Positions 1 to 9,861 are shown, numbered from the stretch's first letter. The stretch is DNA of 64,000 nucleotides from UBA2365 sp964594045 (GCA_964594045.1 CAZQKR010000005.1:75427-139426); one strand, 5' to 3'. The notes: generated from the letters alone by a model not told the origin. Made by a program: numbers and translations.

Positions 1-1
1 A

Positions 2-1465
2 TTTTCCGGAGCGGCTTGGGGAACCAGAGATGTTGCACAGGGACCGATCGAACTCCTGTTGCAAACGGAAAAATATGCTGAAGCCAGGAATGTTTTACTC
101 ACCGTTTTCCGGCATCAGAATGCTTTCGGAGACTGGCCTCAATGGTGGATGTTCGATTCCTACAGGGCGATCAGGGCAGGAGATTGCCATGGAGACATTT
201 ATTACTGGGTACTGATCGCATTGGCCAATTATGTCAAAACCACCGGAGATATCGGTATTTTAAAGGAAAAAGTGCCATATTATGATGAAGATCAGCAACT
301 TTTTACCATAGCTGAACATGTTGACCGGCTTATCCGGATGATCACGGACTCCTATATTGAAGGGACAAGCTTGGTGCCTTTTGGCGGAGGAGACTGGAAC
401 GATTCGCTCCAACCGGTCAGCAGGGAACTTTCGCAAAAGCTGATCTCCAGCTGGACCGTTGAAATGAATTACCAGGCCTTCAAGGCTTACAGTGAAGTTT
501 TTGAACGTACCGGGGAAATTGTAAAAGCAGCAAAACTCAAAGAGATCTGTGACCACATCAATAGCGACCTGAATCGATACCTGATCAAAGATGGGATCAT
601 TGCCGGATACGGGTACCTGGAAAGCCCGGGAAATTTCAGTTTGTTGCTGCATCCTTCAGATACCAAAACAGGTATAAGGTACAGTATTCTGCCCATGAAC
701 AGAGGTATCATCAGTGGTATTTTCACGAAAAAACAGGCTGAAGATCACCAGAAAATCATCGATCAATGGCTTAAAGGGCCGGATGGTGCCCGCCTGATGG
801 ACAAGCCTTTAAAATATAAAGGAGGTATACAGGATATCTTCCAACGGGCAGAAAGCAGCACTTTTTTTGGCAGGGAAATCGGCCTGATGTACATCCACGA
901 GCATATCAGGTATGCTGAATCACAGGCTTTACTGGGCAACGCAGAAGCATTTGTACATGCCCTGAGACAAGCTATTCCAATTGATTATCAAAAAGTTGTG
1001 GAATGTGGTGACTTAAGGCAAGCCAATTGTTATTACAGCAGCTCAGATGTCATTTTCAGCACCAGGTATGAAGCAGATGACAAATACCATGAGATACTGG
1101 AAGGCAAACAGATGGTCAAAGGCGGTTGGCGGGTCTATTCAAGCGGACCAGGTATCTTTGTCAGCCTGGTCATATCAAAATTGCTTGGGATAAGGCTGGA
1201 ATCTGACCGGATCATCATCGACCCGGTCATTCCAAAGAAAATGGATGGGTTGAAGGCAAAGATCCGTATCAAAACCAATTATGTTCATATCGAATACCGT
1301 CTGACTCAGGGTACTTTCAGTCCAAAAAAAATATTGCTCAACGGCAGTGAAATTCCATTCAACGTAGAAAACAATCTTTACAGGGAAGGCGGAGCTGTTC
1401 TGGAATTGGCTGGTTTTCTGCCCAGATTAAATCTGCCAGTAAATGAATTGCTGATCGAATTGTAA
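2..1465 (+). CDS. GH94 family glycoside phosphorylase-type protein, C-terminal part (5' end outside window)
   Basis: The reading frame is open from base 2, so the gene begins upstream. The visible 487 residues open with FSGAAWGTRDVAQGP and continue with WPQWWMFDSYRAIRAGDCHGD and GGGDWNDSLQPV (about visible residues 128-138). These match the catalytic (alpha/alpha)6 barrel of GH94, the cellobiose/chitobiose phosphorylase and cyclic glucan synthase phosphorylase family; the first Asp of DWND is the family's general acid. The last 100 residues form the beta-rich C-terminal cap. By family it would cleave a beta-glucoside with phosphate; the substrate cannot be read from this part. It could be a stand-alone phosphorylase or the end of a NdvB-like giant protein. 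No gene follows on the same strand within 2 kb. Confidence 0.85.
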   Translation, partial: FSGAAWGTRDVAQGPIELLLQTEKYAEARNVLLTVFRHQNAFGDWPQWWMFDSYRAIRAGDCHGDIYYWVLIALANYVKTTGDIGILKEKVPYYDEDQQLFTIAEHVDRLIRMITDSYIEGTSLVPFGGGDWNDSLQPVSRELSQKLISSWTVEMNYQAFKAYSEVFERTGEIVKAAKLKEICDHINSDLNRYLIKDGIIAGYGYLESPGNFSLLLHPSDTKTGIRYSILPMNRGIISGIFTKKQAEDHQKIIDQWLKGPDGARLMDKPLKYKGGIQDIFQRAESSTFFGREIGLMYIHEHIRYAESQALLGNAEAFVHALRQAIPIDYQKVVECGDLRQANCYYSSSDVIFSTRYEADDKYHEILEGKQMVKGGWRVYSSGPGIFVSLVISKLLGIRLESDRIIIDPVIPKKMDGLKAKIRIKTNYVHIEYRLTQGTFSPKKILLNGSEIPFNVENNLYREGGAVLELAGFLPRLNLPVNELLIEL

Positions 1466-1649
1466 ATTTGGCAGATATCATAATAAATTGATTTGCTGAA
1501 CGATACCAAATAGATTGAATTGTTCAGATCATTCCTGTGTTCCAATGTTCAAAAACACCGAATTGCCAATATTTTTGAAACTTTTCTTCAGCTTTTGACT
1601 GCATACTTGACATCAGGTATTATCCAGATCTCCAATGCTGAATCCATCC

Positions 1650-3281
1650 CTATTTCTCCTGATTGCTGATATGATCTTCAAATCGGTCAATCTCCATATT
1701 CTTTACTTCCTCCATTAGTTCAAGAACAGTTTTTTCATCCGGATAAATCAAACCTTCTTCAGCAGGTCCGCTGATCAGAACGATCTGTTTATGGGCGGGC
1801 ATCCATTGCCGGACCATTTTGTTAACGTCTTTCAATTGAATATTCGGTAAGTATTGTGTTGTAATCACGCCTTCCTGTTCCGGGCTCAACAAAGGTTCTG
1901 CAAATAAAAAATGTCTGACCATCCGTTCTGCCAAAAACTGATTTTTCCTGACTGCTTTATCCGCAATATTCTGGTTGTTTTGCCAGACTAAAGCATCTTT
2001 GGCTTTTTCCAACTCTTCAATGGTAAAACCGTATCTGATCAAGCGTTCCTGTTCGATCAAAAGGTCCCTCAATGTGTTTTGTGCCTGCGCCTCTTTAGTC
2101 AAGGCTCCGGAGACAAAGACATCCAGGTTTCCCACAGAAGGATGGTAACCTGAGTAAGCCTTAAAAAAAGGATTTTCTTTAAAGTCATTGATCTGGCTGA
2201 AACGTTCTTCGAGTATCATATTGCAAAGTCGGGACACCAATCCCTGTCTGTAAGTAAAATATTCACGGACAGGTCGTTTCGGGTGTTTGTATTGCACTTT
2301 AACATGTGTTTGAGACAATGATCCATCTGTCTGTATTAAAACAACGGGCGTATTATTAGGCTTAAAATCAGTCCGAACACGCTTGGGGTATGACGAAGGC
2401 AACTGAAGACCGGAAAAATTAGCTTTGATATTTTCTTCCATTTTCACGAGATCAAAATCCCCTGCGATCACCAGGGCCATCCTGTCCGGTCGAAACCACT
2501 CAACATAAAAATTTTCGAGATGCCGCGCACTGACCGCATTAATTTTTTCAGCGTCTGCATCCGGCAATCTGTCAGCATATCTGCTTTCCATAAGAAGCGC
2601 TTTTATCTCGTTTTCAGCGAACATATCCTCTGCTGATCTGCTTTTTTGCATCTGTACAAGCAAACCAGTCCGGATACTTTCCACTTCTATCGAATCAAAA
2701 TCCATCCCGTTAGCCCAGTCTTTCAGGAACAAAAATGCCAGATCATTTAATTTATGATCTTCAGATCTGGTTTTGAAATAAAATACAGACTCTTCCCAAC
2801 CGGTCCTTGCGCCGAAATCCTTTCCAAACTTCATTCCTGATGACTCCAGCAAAGATCTGATCTCATTTTTACCAAAATGTTCCGTCCCGGAAAAAGCCAG
2901 ATGCTCAATAAACCGGGTAGCGCCCCGTTCAACATCATCCTCAAAAACGGATCCCGCCTGGACCACCAAACGCCATTCAATTGATTTTTCAATACCCGGG
3001 TTTTGCATAAGATAATAGGAAAGTCCATTCTCCAGTTTTCCGGTTTTAACGGTGGTGTCTAACGGAAAATTAGCCCGGGTTTCACCTGGCAAAGCGACCT
3101 TTTTATCTGTTCCAAGTGGCAATTTTCTGATCAGAACATCAGAATTCTTCTGAGGTATGGTATCCAACCCAAAGATTATACTACATGATGCCTTAGGTGC
3201 CACAGGGAAAAACATAAAAAAAATTGCGGCTAACCAATATATGTTCATACTCTTTATCTTCTTCAACACGATTATTTTCAT
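1650..3281 (-). CDS. Secreted M16-family peptidase homologue with lost zinc ligands (probable pseudoenzyme)
   Basis: Insulinase/PqqL-like fold: N-terminal M16 domain (from about residue 75, KLENGLSYYLMQNPG) followed by the M16 C-terminal domain (ending KQIVLISGP). I start at the ATG at 3281 (543 aa), which gives a lysine-rich start and a hydrophobic signal segment. A longer frame to 3368 begins inside the predicted promoter. The zinc motif HxxEH reads R123-F-I-E126-H127, and the downstream family pattern LEEW reads LVQM (about residues 208-211), so the first His and the distal Glu ligand are both missing. The length fits one M16 N/C pair, shorter than the roughly 930-residue proteins common in Bacteroidota. 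It is probably periplasmic. It may serve as a non-catalytic partner, but no M16 partner gene is adjacent. Confidence 0.85.
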   Translation of the reverse strand: MKIIVLKKIKSMNIYWLAAIFFMFFPVAPKASCSIIFGLDTIPQKNSDVLIRKLPLGTDKKVALPGETRANFPLDTTVKTGKLENGLSYYLMQNPGIEKSIEWRLVVQAGSVFEDDVERGATRFIEHLAFSGTEHFGKNEIRSLLESSGMKFGKDFGARTGWEESVFYFKTRSEDHKLNDLAFLFLKDWANGMDFDSIEVESIRTGLLVQMQKSRSAEDMFAENEIKALLMESRYADRLPDADAEKINAVSARHLENFYVEWFRPDRMALVIAGDFDLVKMEENIKANFSGLQLPSSYPKRVRTDFKPNNTPVVLIQTDGSLSQTHVKVQYKHPKRPVREYFTYRQGLVSRLCNMILEERFSQINDFKENPFFKAYSGYHPSVGNLDVFVSGALTKEAQAQNTLRDLLIEQERLIRYGFTIEELEKAKDALVWQNNQNIADKAVRKNQFLAERMVRHFLFAEPLLSPEQEGVITTQYLPNIQLKDVNKMVRQWMPAHKQIVLISGPAEEGLIYPDEKTVLELMEEVKNMEIDRFEDHISNQEK

Positions 3282-3336
3282 TTTCGCCAACAGGATATCA
3301 TTACTCAATATACCATGCAGGCCTGTTTTGAACTCG

Positions 3337-3368
3337 CAAAAATAAAAAATTACGCTTTCAAGAAGCAA
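3337..3368 (-). promoter_or_regulatory. Predicted Bacteroidota promoter for the M16-like gene
   Basis: On the minus strand TTG (3366-3368) is followed by a 21-base spacer and TATTTTTG (3337-3344), matching the TTG-N19-21-TAnnTTTG pattern. The start site would be near 3330, about 49 nt before the chosen ATG. Confidence 0.6.
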
Positions 3369-3711
3369 TTCAGCTCATTATTCATCACAAAATGAGTTCA
3401 TGAGCCGTTATTTTAAATTGTACAATCTAGATATAAAACGAGGTATCAAAATTTAAAATTTTTTTTTCACTGATAATAACACAGGTTTTCAGGATAAAAA
3501 ATCTGGTGAGATTGGGCAGGAAAAATGCAGGTTAAGTTGAAGCTTCGAAAACTACATGAACTTTTCGCTTTGATCGATCCGGCAAAAAAAGTTGTACTTA
3601 ATTCATTTTTTTGATCAAAAATAGTATCTTTGGCGCATTGTGTCCTCAATTGATGGCGCAGCTGATAATTGATGACGTGATGTACATTTTTTAACAAGAA
3701 AAATTATATTT
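3369..3711. other. Divergent intergenic region, AT-rich
   Basis: This stretch separates the M16-like gene from the type IX cargo gene. I see the two promoter candidates listed separately, A/T runs around 3450-3470 and no convincing small ORF or RNA. Confidence 0.5.
3625..3632 (+). promoter_or_regulatory. Candidate -7 element (TATCTTTG) for the type IX secreted protein
   Basis: The octamer fits TAnnTTTG and lies 80 bases before the ATG. I find no TTG at the ideal distance, so only the -7 half is supported. Confidence 0.4.
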
Positions 3712-5610
3712 ATGAAAGGGTTTTTTACAAAATTTTATTCTTTAACGCTGATCATTTTGGCAACAGCCCAAATTTCATTTGCTCAGGTGTATATCTGGGG
3801 TGGACCCGGAAATGCGAGCAGTGAGTTTAATGGAGGACTTAATGATTGGACAACAAATAACGATCGTGGTTGCGAATGGACCTGGACCGCTGACGGTAAA
3901 GGTACTGCAGGAAGTTATTATGGAACTCAACCAGCCATCGTTTCACCAACGGTTGCCAATGGAGCCGCCATCTTTAATTCTGACAAATTCCACAGCAAAG
4001 ATGGAATTGCTTATCCACACAGAGGTGAACTGACCTCTCCGTCTTTTTCATGTGAAAACAACAGTACGGTCTTCGTCAGTTTCTACCAAAGGACAAGGAT
4101 CTGGAATCCTGCCAATGAAATGGCATTGCATGTATCTGCTGACGGTGGAAATACCTGGGTATCTTTTGACCTGAACCTGGATATCCGCGACGTAAAATAC
4201 AACCTGGTTGGTGAATCAAGAAAAATGCATCAATTGATCGACATTTCTGAGGTTGCAGCCAACAAACCACAGGTTCAGATCCGTTTTGTCTGGAATGGTT
4301 CCTATTATTACTGGATCCTGGACGATGTTTATGTAATGGAACAACCACCGATTGAATCCGAAGTATACGCAGCATATAATGCACAGCCTCATCAGGTGAT
4401 CCCATTCTCACAAATTGATGGTGAACCGTTGAATTTTGCTATCGCGCTCATCAACAAAGGTTCTGAAGAACTTGCCGGTTTGACGGCAAGAGCAGATGTA
4501 TATCATTTGAATACTACTACTAACGTATGGGATTCCGTATATAGCGTTGAATCTCCGTTGGTTGGCAGTTTCGCATCAGGCGACACTACTGACTGGCTGA
4601 TATTTGAACAACCCCTGACGCTTTCCAGTGATTTTATTACAGCACCGGGCCGATATGCTGTCGAATACGTATTGAATGACATGGGTGAATTCAATGTCCG
4701 GGACAATACCTGGTGGATGCCTTTCACCGTGAGTGAAGGTACTTATGATGGTGGAGACCCGGGAGACCTGTTCTACGTTAGAGGTTGGGGAGGCAGTGAA
4801 GACTGGAATATCTTCAATGTTTTCACTACCGGATCCTGGGCTGACCTGTCAACAGGCTATTATGTTGCAGATTCTACAGGAGCTGCTGCCTGGGATGGAA
4901 CAGACAACGGAGATGAATTCATCACTGACGTAAATGCATTCCTTTATAAAATAAGTCCGGACGTTGCTGAAGATTTCTCCAATTTTGACACATTGGCTTT
5001 AGCCCAGTTCGATTTCTTCGATGAACCGCATCCACAACTGGAAATGGTTGGTTTTGGTTTCGAATCAGGTTTACAGTCAGGTGACTTCGATTTCTGGAAA
5101 GTTCCCTTCTATGATCTCGACTTCAACAATCAGGTAAAACTGGAACCCAATTCAAGATATATGTTGCTGTATCATTGGAACATAGGCAGAACTGTTTATC
5201 ACGGTACTGACAATGCCCCAACCAACTACAAACTGAACAATGGTATTTACATCAATAACGGTAATGAATGGCAATGGTTCTTTGGCTTGCCATACGGTAT
5301 TTACATCGGAATGGACATCACATTTGCAGGAAATGCAAATGCTCCTCAATTGCCCGAAAGCGTGATGGAGATCTTCCCTAACCCTGTGAGCACTATGCTG
5401 AATGTAAATATTGACCTGGGTAAAGATATGGGTGATGCCAACCTGGTACTGACAGATATGAACAACAAGGTGATCGAAACCAAATTGTTGAACAATCTGA
5501 ATACCACTTCTACCAGCATGAACGTAAGTAATGTTCCGGCAGGAAATTATATCCTCAGACTGGTTACTGAAGAAGGTATCGCTACCAAAAAAGTGATGAT
5601 CCAAAGATAA
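3712..5610 (+). CDS. Secreted protein with C-terminal type IX secretion sorting domain
   Basis: 632 aa. A clear Sec signal peptide is present (MKGFFTKFYSLTLIILATAQ, cleavage after SFA). The middle (about residues 90-210) resembles a beta-sandwich/MAM-like carbohydrate-binding domain (FVSFYQRTRIW, WNGSYYYWILDDVYV). The last 80 residues begin EIFPNPVSTMLNV and end NYILRLVTEEGIATKKVMIQR, the classic Por/T9SS type A sorting domain. The protein should cross the outer membrane and be surface-anchored or released. No catalytic motif is evident, so it is best called an adhesin-like or structural surface protein. It has its own terminator and appears monocistronic. Confidence 0.85.
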   Translation: MKGFFTKFYSLTLIILATAQISFAQVYIWGGPGNASSEFNGGLNDWTTNNDRGCEWTWTADGKGTAGSYYGTQPAIVSPTVANGAAIFNSDKFHSKDGIAYPHRGELTSPSFSCENNSTVFVSFYQRTRIWNPANEMALHVSADGGNTWVSFDLNLDIRDVKYNLVGESRKMHQLIDISEVAANKPQVQIRFVWNGSYYYWILDDVYVMEQPPIESEVYAAYNAQPHQVIPFSQIDGEPLNFAIALINKGSEELAGLTARADVYHLNTTTNVWDSVYSVESPLVGSFASGDTTDWLIFEQPLTLSSDFITAPGRYAVEYVLNDMGEFNVRDNTWWMPFTVSEGTYDGGDPGDLFYVRGWGGSEDWNIFNVFTTGSWADLSTGYYVADSTGAAAWDGTDNGDEFITDVNAFLYKISPDVAEDFSNFDTLALAQFDFFDEPHPQLEMVGFGFESGLQSGDFDFWKVPFYDLDFNNQVKLEPNSRYMLLYHWNIGRTVYHGTDNAPTNYKLNNGIYINNGNEWQWFFGLPYGIYIGMDITFAGNANAPQLPESVMEIFPNPVSTMLNVNIDLGKDMGDANLVLTDMNNKVIETKLLNNLNTTSTSMNVSNVPAGNYILRLVTEEGIATKKVMIQR

Positions 5611-5635
5611 TTTCATCAGCTTAATAAAACAAACC

Positions 5636-5668
5636 AAAAAAAGTCCTCAGCGATGAGGGCTTTTTTTT
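5636..5668 (+). terminator. Rho-independent terminator
   Basis: A-tract, stem GTCCTCA / TGAGGGC (5643-5660, loop GCGA) and an 8-T run, 25 bases after the type IX protein stop codon. Confidence 0.85.
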
Positions 5669-5785
5669 ATGGTTTGATTAAGAAAAATATTAAGTAAACA
5701 GCATTAGAATATGCAAACATTCAGATGAACGGATCATTTTGGGTCAAAAAAGTGCTCAGTTTTCGATTTTTAGAAAAGCTTGAAT

Positions 5786-5793
5786 TATTTTTG
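5786..5793 (+). promoter_or_regulatory. Candidate -7 element (TATTTTTG) for yebC
   Basis: TAnnTTTG octamer 52 bases before the yebC ATG. The upstream TTG half is not convincing. Confidence 0.4.
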
Positions 5794-5845
5794 CGAAAAA
5801 TTTCAAATTCAGCATATTCAAACCAAATAATTAAAAAATTAACTC

Positions 5846-6598
5846 ATGTCAGGTCATAGTAAGTGGTCAAAGATCAAGCGGAAAAAAGGCGCAAATGATG
5901 CTAAAAGATCCAAGATATTTGGAAGAGTGCTTAAAGAAATCGCCATTGCAGTTAAAGAAGGCGGCAGTGGTGATCCCAATTTCAATCCGCGCCTGAGGCT
6001 TGCCCTGGCCAACGCAAAAGGTGTCAATCTGCCCAAGGAGAATATCGATCGTGCGATCAATAAGGCCATGGATTCCAAAGATGAGATCCTGCATACACCG
6101 ACCTATGAAGGTTACGGGCCGGGCGGTATCGCCATATTTCTGGAATGCACCACCAACAATATGCAACGCACTGTAGCTAATGTGCGTGCAATATTCAATA
6201 AAAAAGGAGGTAACCTGGCCACATCCGGCTCAGTTGGCTTCCTGTTTGAACGTAAAGGAATTTTCATGTTCGATCTGGCTGACCGCAATCCGGAGGATCT
6301 TGAATTGGAATTGATAGATGCCGGAGCTGAAGATATGGAAGTGGATGAAGAGACAAAGGAAATTGAATTGACTGTTGACATGGTCAATTTTGGTGAGATG
6401 CAGAAAAAGCTGGAAGAACTCAATATCGAGGTAAAACAGGCATATCTGGAACGGATCCCAACCACTACCACGAAAGTACCGATAGATGAAGCCAAGAGGG
6501 TACTTCACCTGATTGAAGCACTGGAGGATGACGATGACGTTCAGTCCGTATTTCATAACCTTGAGATGACGGAAGAGCTTGAGCGGGAACTGGATTGA
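5846..6598 (+). CDS. yebC: YebC/PmpR family protein
   Basis: 250 aa, full family length. The N-terminus MSGHSKWSKIKRKKGANDAK and the motifs LPKENIDRAI, YEGYGPGG and GNLATSGSVGFLF are diagnostic. The family includes cytosolic transcription regulators (PmpR-like) and, in more recent work, ribosome-associated factors that relieve stalling; the sequence does not say which applies here. The acidic stretch near residues 225-240 (EALEDDDDVQ) is typical. It lies upstream of dnaG but is separated from it by 203 bases with its own promoter candidate, so the two are probably not one operon. Confidence 0.95.
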   Translation: MSGHSKWSKIKRKKGANDAKRSKIFGRVLKEIAIAVKEGGSGDPNFNPRLRLALANAKGVNLPKENIDRAINKAMDSKDEILHTPTYEGYGPGGIAIFLECTTNNMQRTVANVRAIFNKKGGNLATSGSVGFLFERKGIFMFDLADRNPEDLELELIDAGAEDMEVDEETKEIELTVDMVNFGEMQKKLEELNIEVKQAYLERIPTTTTKVPIDEAKRVLHLIEALEDDDDVQSVFHNLEMTEELERELD

Positions 6599-6736
6599 AC
6601 TATGGTTTAATTTTGGGGGCGTTATGAGCTGATACCGGTTCCTGTTTGTTGAACGTCCATGATGAGTTGTTTCAACTAAAAATTTGGTTCACTATGCATT
6701 ATTGGTTGCATGCTGGCATTGTTGCCTTAAATTCCT

Positions 6737-6744
6737 TACATTTG
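6737..6744 (+). promoter_or_regulatory. Candidate -7 element (TACATTTG) for dnaG
   Basis: TAnnTTTG octamer 57 bases before the dnaG start. No good TTG at 19-21 bases upstream. Confidence 0.4.
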
Positions 6745-6801
6745 TGCAAGTTGATCTGTACCGGATCTTAATCATTATTCAGGAACAACCGGATTCTTTT
6801 T

Positions 6802-8742
6802 ATGATTGCCAAACATTCCATAGACCAGGTACTGGAAACAGTACAGATTGAGGAAGTGGTTTCCCACTTTGTCAATCTGAAGCGTCGTGGGGTGAATATG
6901 ATCGGCCTGTGTCCTTTTCACAATGAAAAAACGCCGTCATTCACTGTTTCCCCGGCAAAAAACCTGTTCAAATGCTTTGGCTGCGGAAAAGGCGGAAGTG
7001 CGGTGCATTTTGTAATGGAACACGAGGGTTACAGTTTTCCGGAAGCCATACGTTTTTTAGCGAAAATGTACAATATTACATTGGATGAGACTGCACCGGA
7101 TCCATTGGAATCAGAGAACAAGGAGAAGAAAGACAGTCTGTTCATTGTGACAGAATTTGCAAAAAATCACTTTACCCACAATCTTTTCGATACACAGGCA
7201 GGTGTCAACATAGGCCTGAGTTATTTCAAGGAACGGGGTTTCAGGGAAAACACAATCAAAGAATTCGGACTAGGGTTTGCACCGGATGACCCGACTGACC
7301 TCACTGAAATTGCCCTGAAGAACCAATACAAAAAAGAATTTCTGGTCGAATTGGGTTTGTGCAATGAAAATGGACGGGATTTTTTCAGGAATCGTGTCAT
7401 ATTTCCAATTCAGAATTTATCCGGAAAAACGATCGGTTTTGGTGGGCGGGTTTTAGGCAATGATAAAAAAATTGCCAAATACATCAACTCACCGGAATCT
7501 GAAATTTACAATAAGCGGAAAACGCTTTACGGGCTTTATTTTGCAAAAAACGAGATCAGGCGTGAAGATGCCTGCATCCTTGTGGAAGGTTACACAGATG
7601 TGATCAGCCTGCATCAGACGGGCATCAAAAATGTGGTTGCATCTTCCGGAACTGCTCTGACAGACGATCAGATCCGGTTGATCAAACGATATACACAACA
7701 TGTGATCGTTATTTATGATGGGGATGCAGCGGGAATTCACGCGGCTCAGAGAGGAACTGATCTGATCCTCGCAATGGACATGTATGTCAAGGTGGTTATT
7801 TTGCCGGAAAATCACGATCCTGATTCATTTATCAAACAGGAAGGACCGGATGCATTCAGAAAATTTTTAAAGGATAAATCACAGGATTTTATTTTGTTCA
7901 AATCCCATTTCCTCAAACAAGAGATCAGGCAGGATCCTGTCAAAAAAGTTGAGGTCCTTAAAGACATTGTTCAGACGCTGGCCAGGATCCCGGATCCGAT
8001 GGCCCGCAATACCTATGTGAAAGAATCGAGCAATATCATGGACATTGACGAAGCGATCCTGATCAATGAGGTGAACAAAGTGATCAAAAATGAGATCAGG
8101 CAAAAAAGATTCAGGGAAAGCCTCCGCGAAGGCCAGGTTCCTGTAAATGAAGATGTATTTGAAGAAAAGGGAATCCGCCCGGTGCACGAACAACCTGATT
8201 TCACCAATAAAGCTGATGAAACAATTGAAAGAGGACTGATCAGTCTGCTCATCAATTTTGGCAGTGAATTGTATGATGAAGATAACAAAATTTCGGTTGC
8301 CAGCGTCATTGTTTCTGGTTGCGCTGAATTGCTGCCCTATTTCTCAAATAAAATATATGCCAGTGTTTTTGAAGATGTGATCGCTAAGACTAATGAAGGG
8401 ATCAAAACGGATCATCAATATTTCACTCATCATGAAAATCAGCAAATCAGGGACCTGGCAATCGATCTGTTGAACAGTCCTTATGTGTATGCCGGGTGGG
8501 AAAATAAGGGTATGGAATTGCAAACACAGCGGATGCCGGAACAGAACTTCAAAAACGAATCGGACCAGCTTATCATCAGGATCAACTACAGGAAATTAAC
8601 CCGGATGATCGAAGAAAATATGAAAAAGCTGGAACGTATGGATACTGATGATCCGGAATACCTTATTTTACTGAAAATGCATGCCAAGATGATCGAACAG
8701 AAAAAGGAACTGGCTCTGATGATCGATAAAGTAATAGGATAA
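6802..8742 (+). CDS. dnaG: DNA primase DnaG
   Basis: 646 aa. The N-terminal CHC2 zinc-binding domain is intact (LCPFHNEKTPSF and FKCFGCGKGG, ligands C37, H40, C58, C61). The catalytic core with a Toprim fold follows (LVEGYTDVISLHQTG; VIVIYDGDAAG supplies the metal-binding Asp pair). The C-terminal region, about residues 480-646, is the less conserved helicase-interaction domain. It makes RNA primers at the replication fork. The stop lies 6 bp from the stop of the convergent S24 regulator gene, leaving no room for a terminator between them. Confidence 0.95.
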   Translation: MIAKHSIDQVLETVQIEEVVSHFVNLKRRGVNMIGLCPFHNEKTPSFTVSPAKNLFKCFGCGKGGSAVHFVMEHEGYSFPEAIRFLAKMYNITLDETAPDPLESENKEKKDSLFIVTEFAKNHFTHNLFDTQAGVNIGLSYFKERGFRENTIKEFGLGFAPDDPTDLTEIALKNQYKKEFLVELGLCNENGRDFFRNRVIFPIQNLSGKTIGFGGRVLGNDKKIAKYINSPESEIYNKRKTLYGLYFAKNEIRREDACILVEGYTDVISLHQTGIKNVVASSGTALTDDQIRLIKRYTQHVIVIYDGDAAGIHAAQRGTDLILAMDMYVKVVILPENHDPDSFIKQEGPDAFRKFLKDKSQDFILFKSHFLKQEIRQDPVKKVEVLKDIVQTLARIPDPMARNTYVKESSNIMDIDEAILINEVNKVIKNEIRQKRFRESLREGQVPVNEDVFEEKGIRPVHEQPDFTNKADETIERGLISLLINFGSELYDEDNKISVASVIVSGCAELLPYFSNKIYASVFEDVIAKTNEGIKTDHQYFTHHENQQIRDLAIDLLNSPYVYAGWENKGMELQTQRMPEQNFKNESDQLIIRINYRKLTRMIEENMKKLERMDTDDPEYLILLKMHAKMIEQKKELALMIDKVIG

Positions 8743-8748
8743 TGATGG

Positions 8749-9588
8749 TCAGATCTTCAACCTTTCATTTTTTAAAGTGCGCTCAATCGTCTGCTGAAGC
8801 CTGGTGATGGTCAAAGACTGACTGGAGATCACAGCTTTCAGGTCATCCAGGCTGGTTTCATATTTCAACTGGTTGCTGAATTGAGCATGTGAAAACGGGC
8901 TGATCTTCATTTTTACATACCACATTTCCACGACATCTTCTACCCTGATATCTATAGGCTGATAGAAGGAATTATCAGAAATTAGCGTCAGAGTACCATT
9001 TTCCCTGATGTGATTCCTGATCCTTTTAACAACGATCTCTGACCTGGTCACCACAACATATACAAAGTCATTTCTGATATTGTATTTCCAAAGGTCCGGG
9101 TCCACCTGGCTGCAAACCAAAATTTCACCCTGAAAAATACCAGGCTCCATCGAGTCTCCAACCACATCAAATGCCCTGAAGATCCCGTGTCTGAAGTCCA
9201 GTCCCGGCAAACTGAAAGAGTTCAGGTCTTCAAGATAAACAGGATCGTGAAACTGTGTCAGGTAACCGGCAGCTGCAGCAACAGGCACATGTGCAATTTT
9301 ATTTTCACATATCCTGTCATCCATTTCACTCCCGGACATATCTTCCGGGACTGTCCTACAAACAGGCTCACCCCTGCCACAGAAAATATAATCTGCACTC
9401 AGGTTAAACTTTTCCACTGCGCACCTGACCAGTTCAATGGTCACGTCTCTTTCCATTTTAAGGACTTTGTTCCAGCTTTGGGGCGAATAATCGAGTTCGA
9501 AAGCAAACTGTCGTGCTGATCTGACAACCCCGTTGTCTATCAGAATTTTAAAACATTCAATAAATCTTTTTGTGACAATGCTTACCAT
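8749..9588 (-). CDS. LexA-like S24 family transcriptional regulator (XRE-type N-terminus)
   Basis: 279 aa. The N-terminal 70 residues look like a helix-turn-helix domain (ARQFAFELDYSPQSWNKVL). The middle is a complete S24/LexA self-cleavage domain: a candidate scissile Ala107-Gly108 in VAAAAGYL, catalytic Ser146 in VVGDSMEP and Lys188 in EIVVKRI. The C-terminal 45 residues (SLDDLKAVISSQSLTITRLQ) should form a coiled coil, which is unusual for LexA itself. By family it represses genes until DNA damage triggers self-cleavage; its target sites are unknown. It is convergent with dnaG. It could equally be a domesticated phage-type repressor, but I see no phage genes nearby. Confidence 0.85.
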   Translation of the reverse strand: MVSIVTKRFIECFKILIDNGVVRSARQFAFELDYSPQSWNKVLKMERDVTIELVRCAVEKFNLSADYIFCGRGEPVCRTVPEDMSGSEMDDRICENKIAHVPVAAAAGYLTQFHDPVYLEDLNSFSLPGLDFRHGIFRAFDVVGDSMEPGIFQGEILVCSQVDPDLWKYNIRNDFVYVVVTRSEIVVKRIRNHIRENGTLTLISDNSFYQPIDIRVEDVVEMWYVKMKISPFSHAQFSNQLKYETSLDDLKAVISSQSLTITRLQQTIERTLKNERLKI

Positions 9589-9861
9589 CGGATTAACTCA
9601 GGTTTTTCGTTTACATATGCGAATTTAACAATAATTATATATATAACACAAATTTTTAATATATTTTTTTTATTATTTTTTATTATTTGGTTTCCAATAA
9701 ATTAGAATCACCATTTTCATGCATAAAAAAAAAATTAATTTGTAGTCTTAAATGATTGAAAAGTGCGGCAATCCTGACTTTTGAAGTTGAACCTTCAATG
9801 AATAGCCTTGATCACTATGCGACCAGATCATGGAAAATATTAAAATCTCTGTATTTGAAAT
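9589..9861. other. AT-rich intergenic region upstream of the S24 regulator
   Basis: Very A/T-rich (9620-9740), as expected of a promoter region read on the minus strand. No ORF, RNA or clear operator palindrome is visible. The ftsK terminator follows it. Confidence 0.4.

Noticed and set aside
8749..9588. Prophage repressor and therefore a prophage in this area
   Set aside because: Neighbours are dnaG and ftsK and no phage structural, integrase or lysis genes are present.
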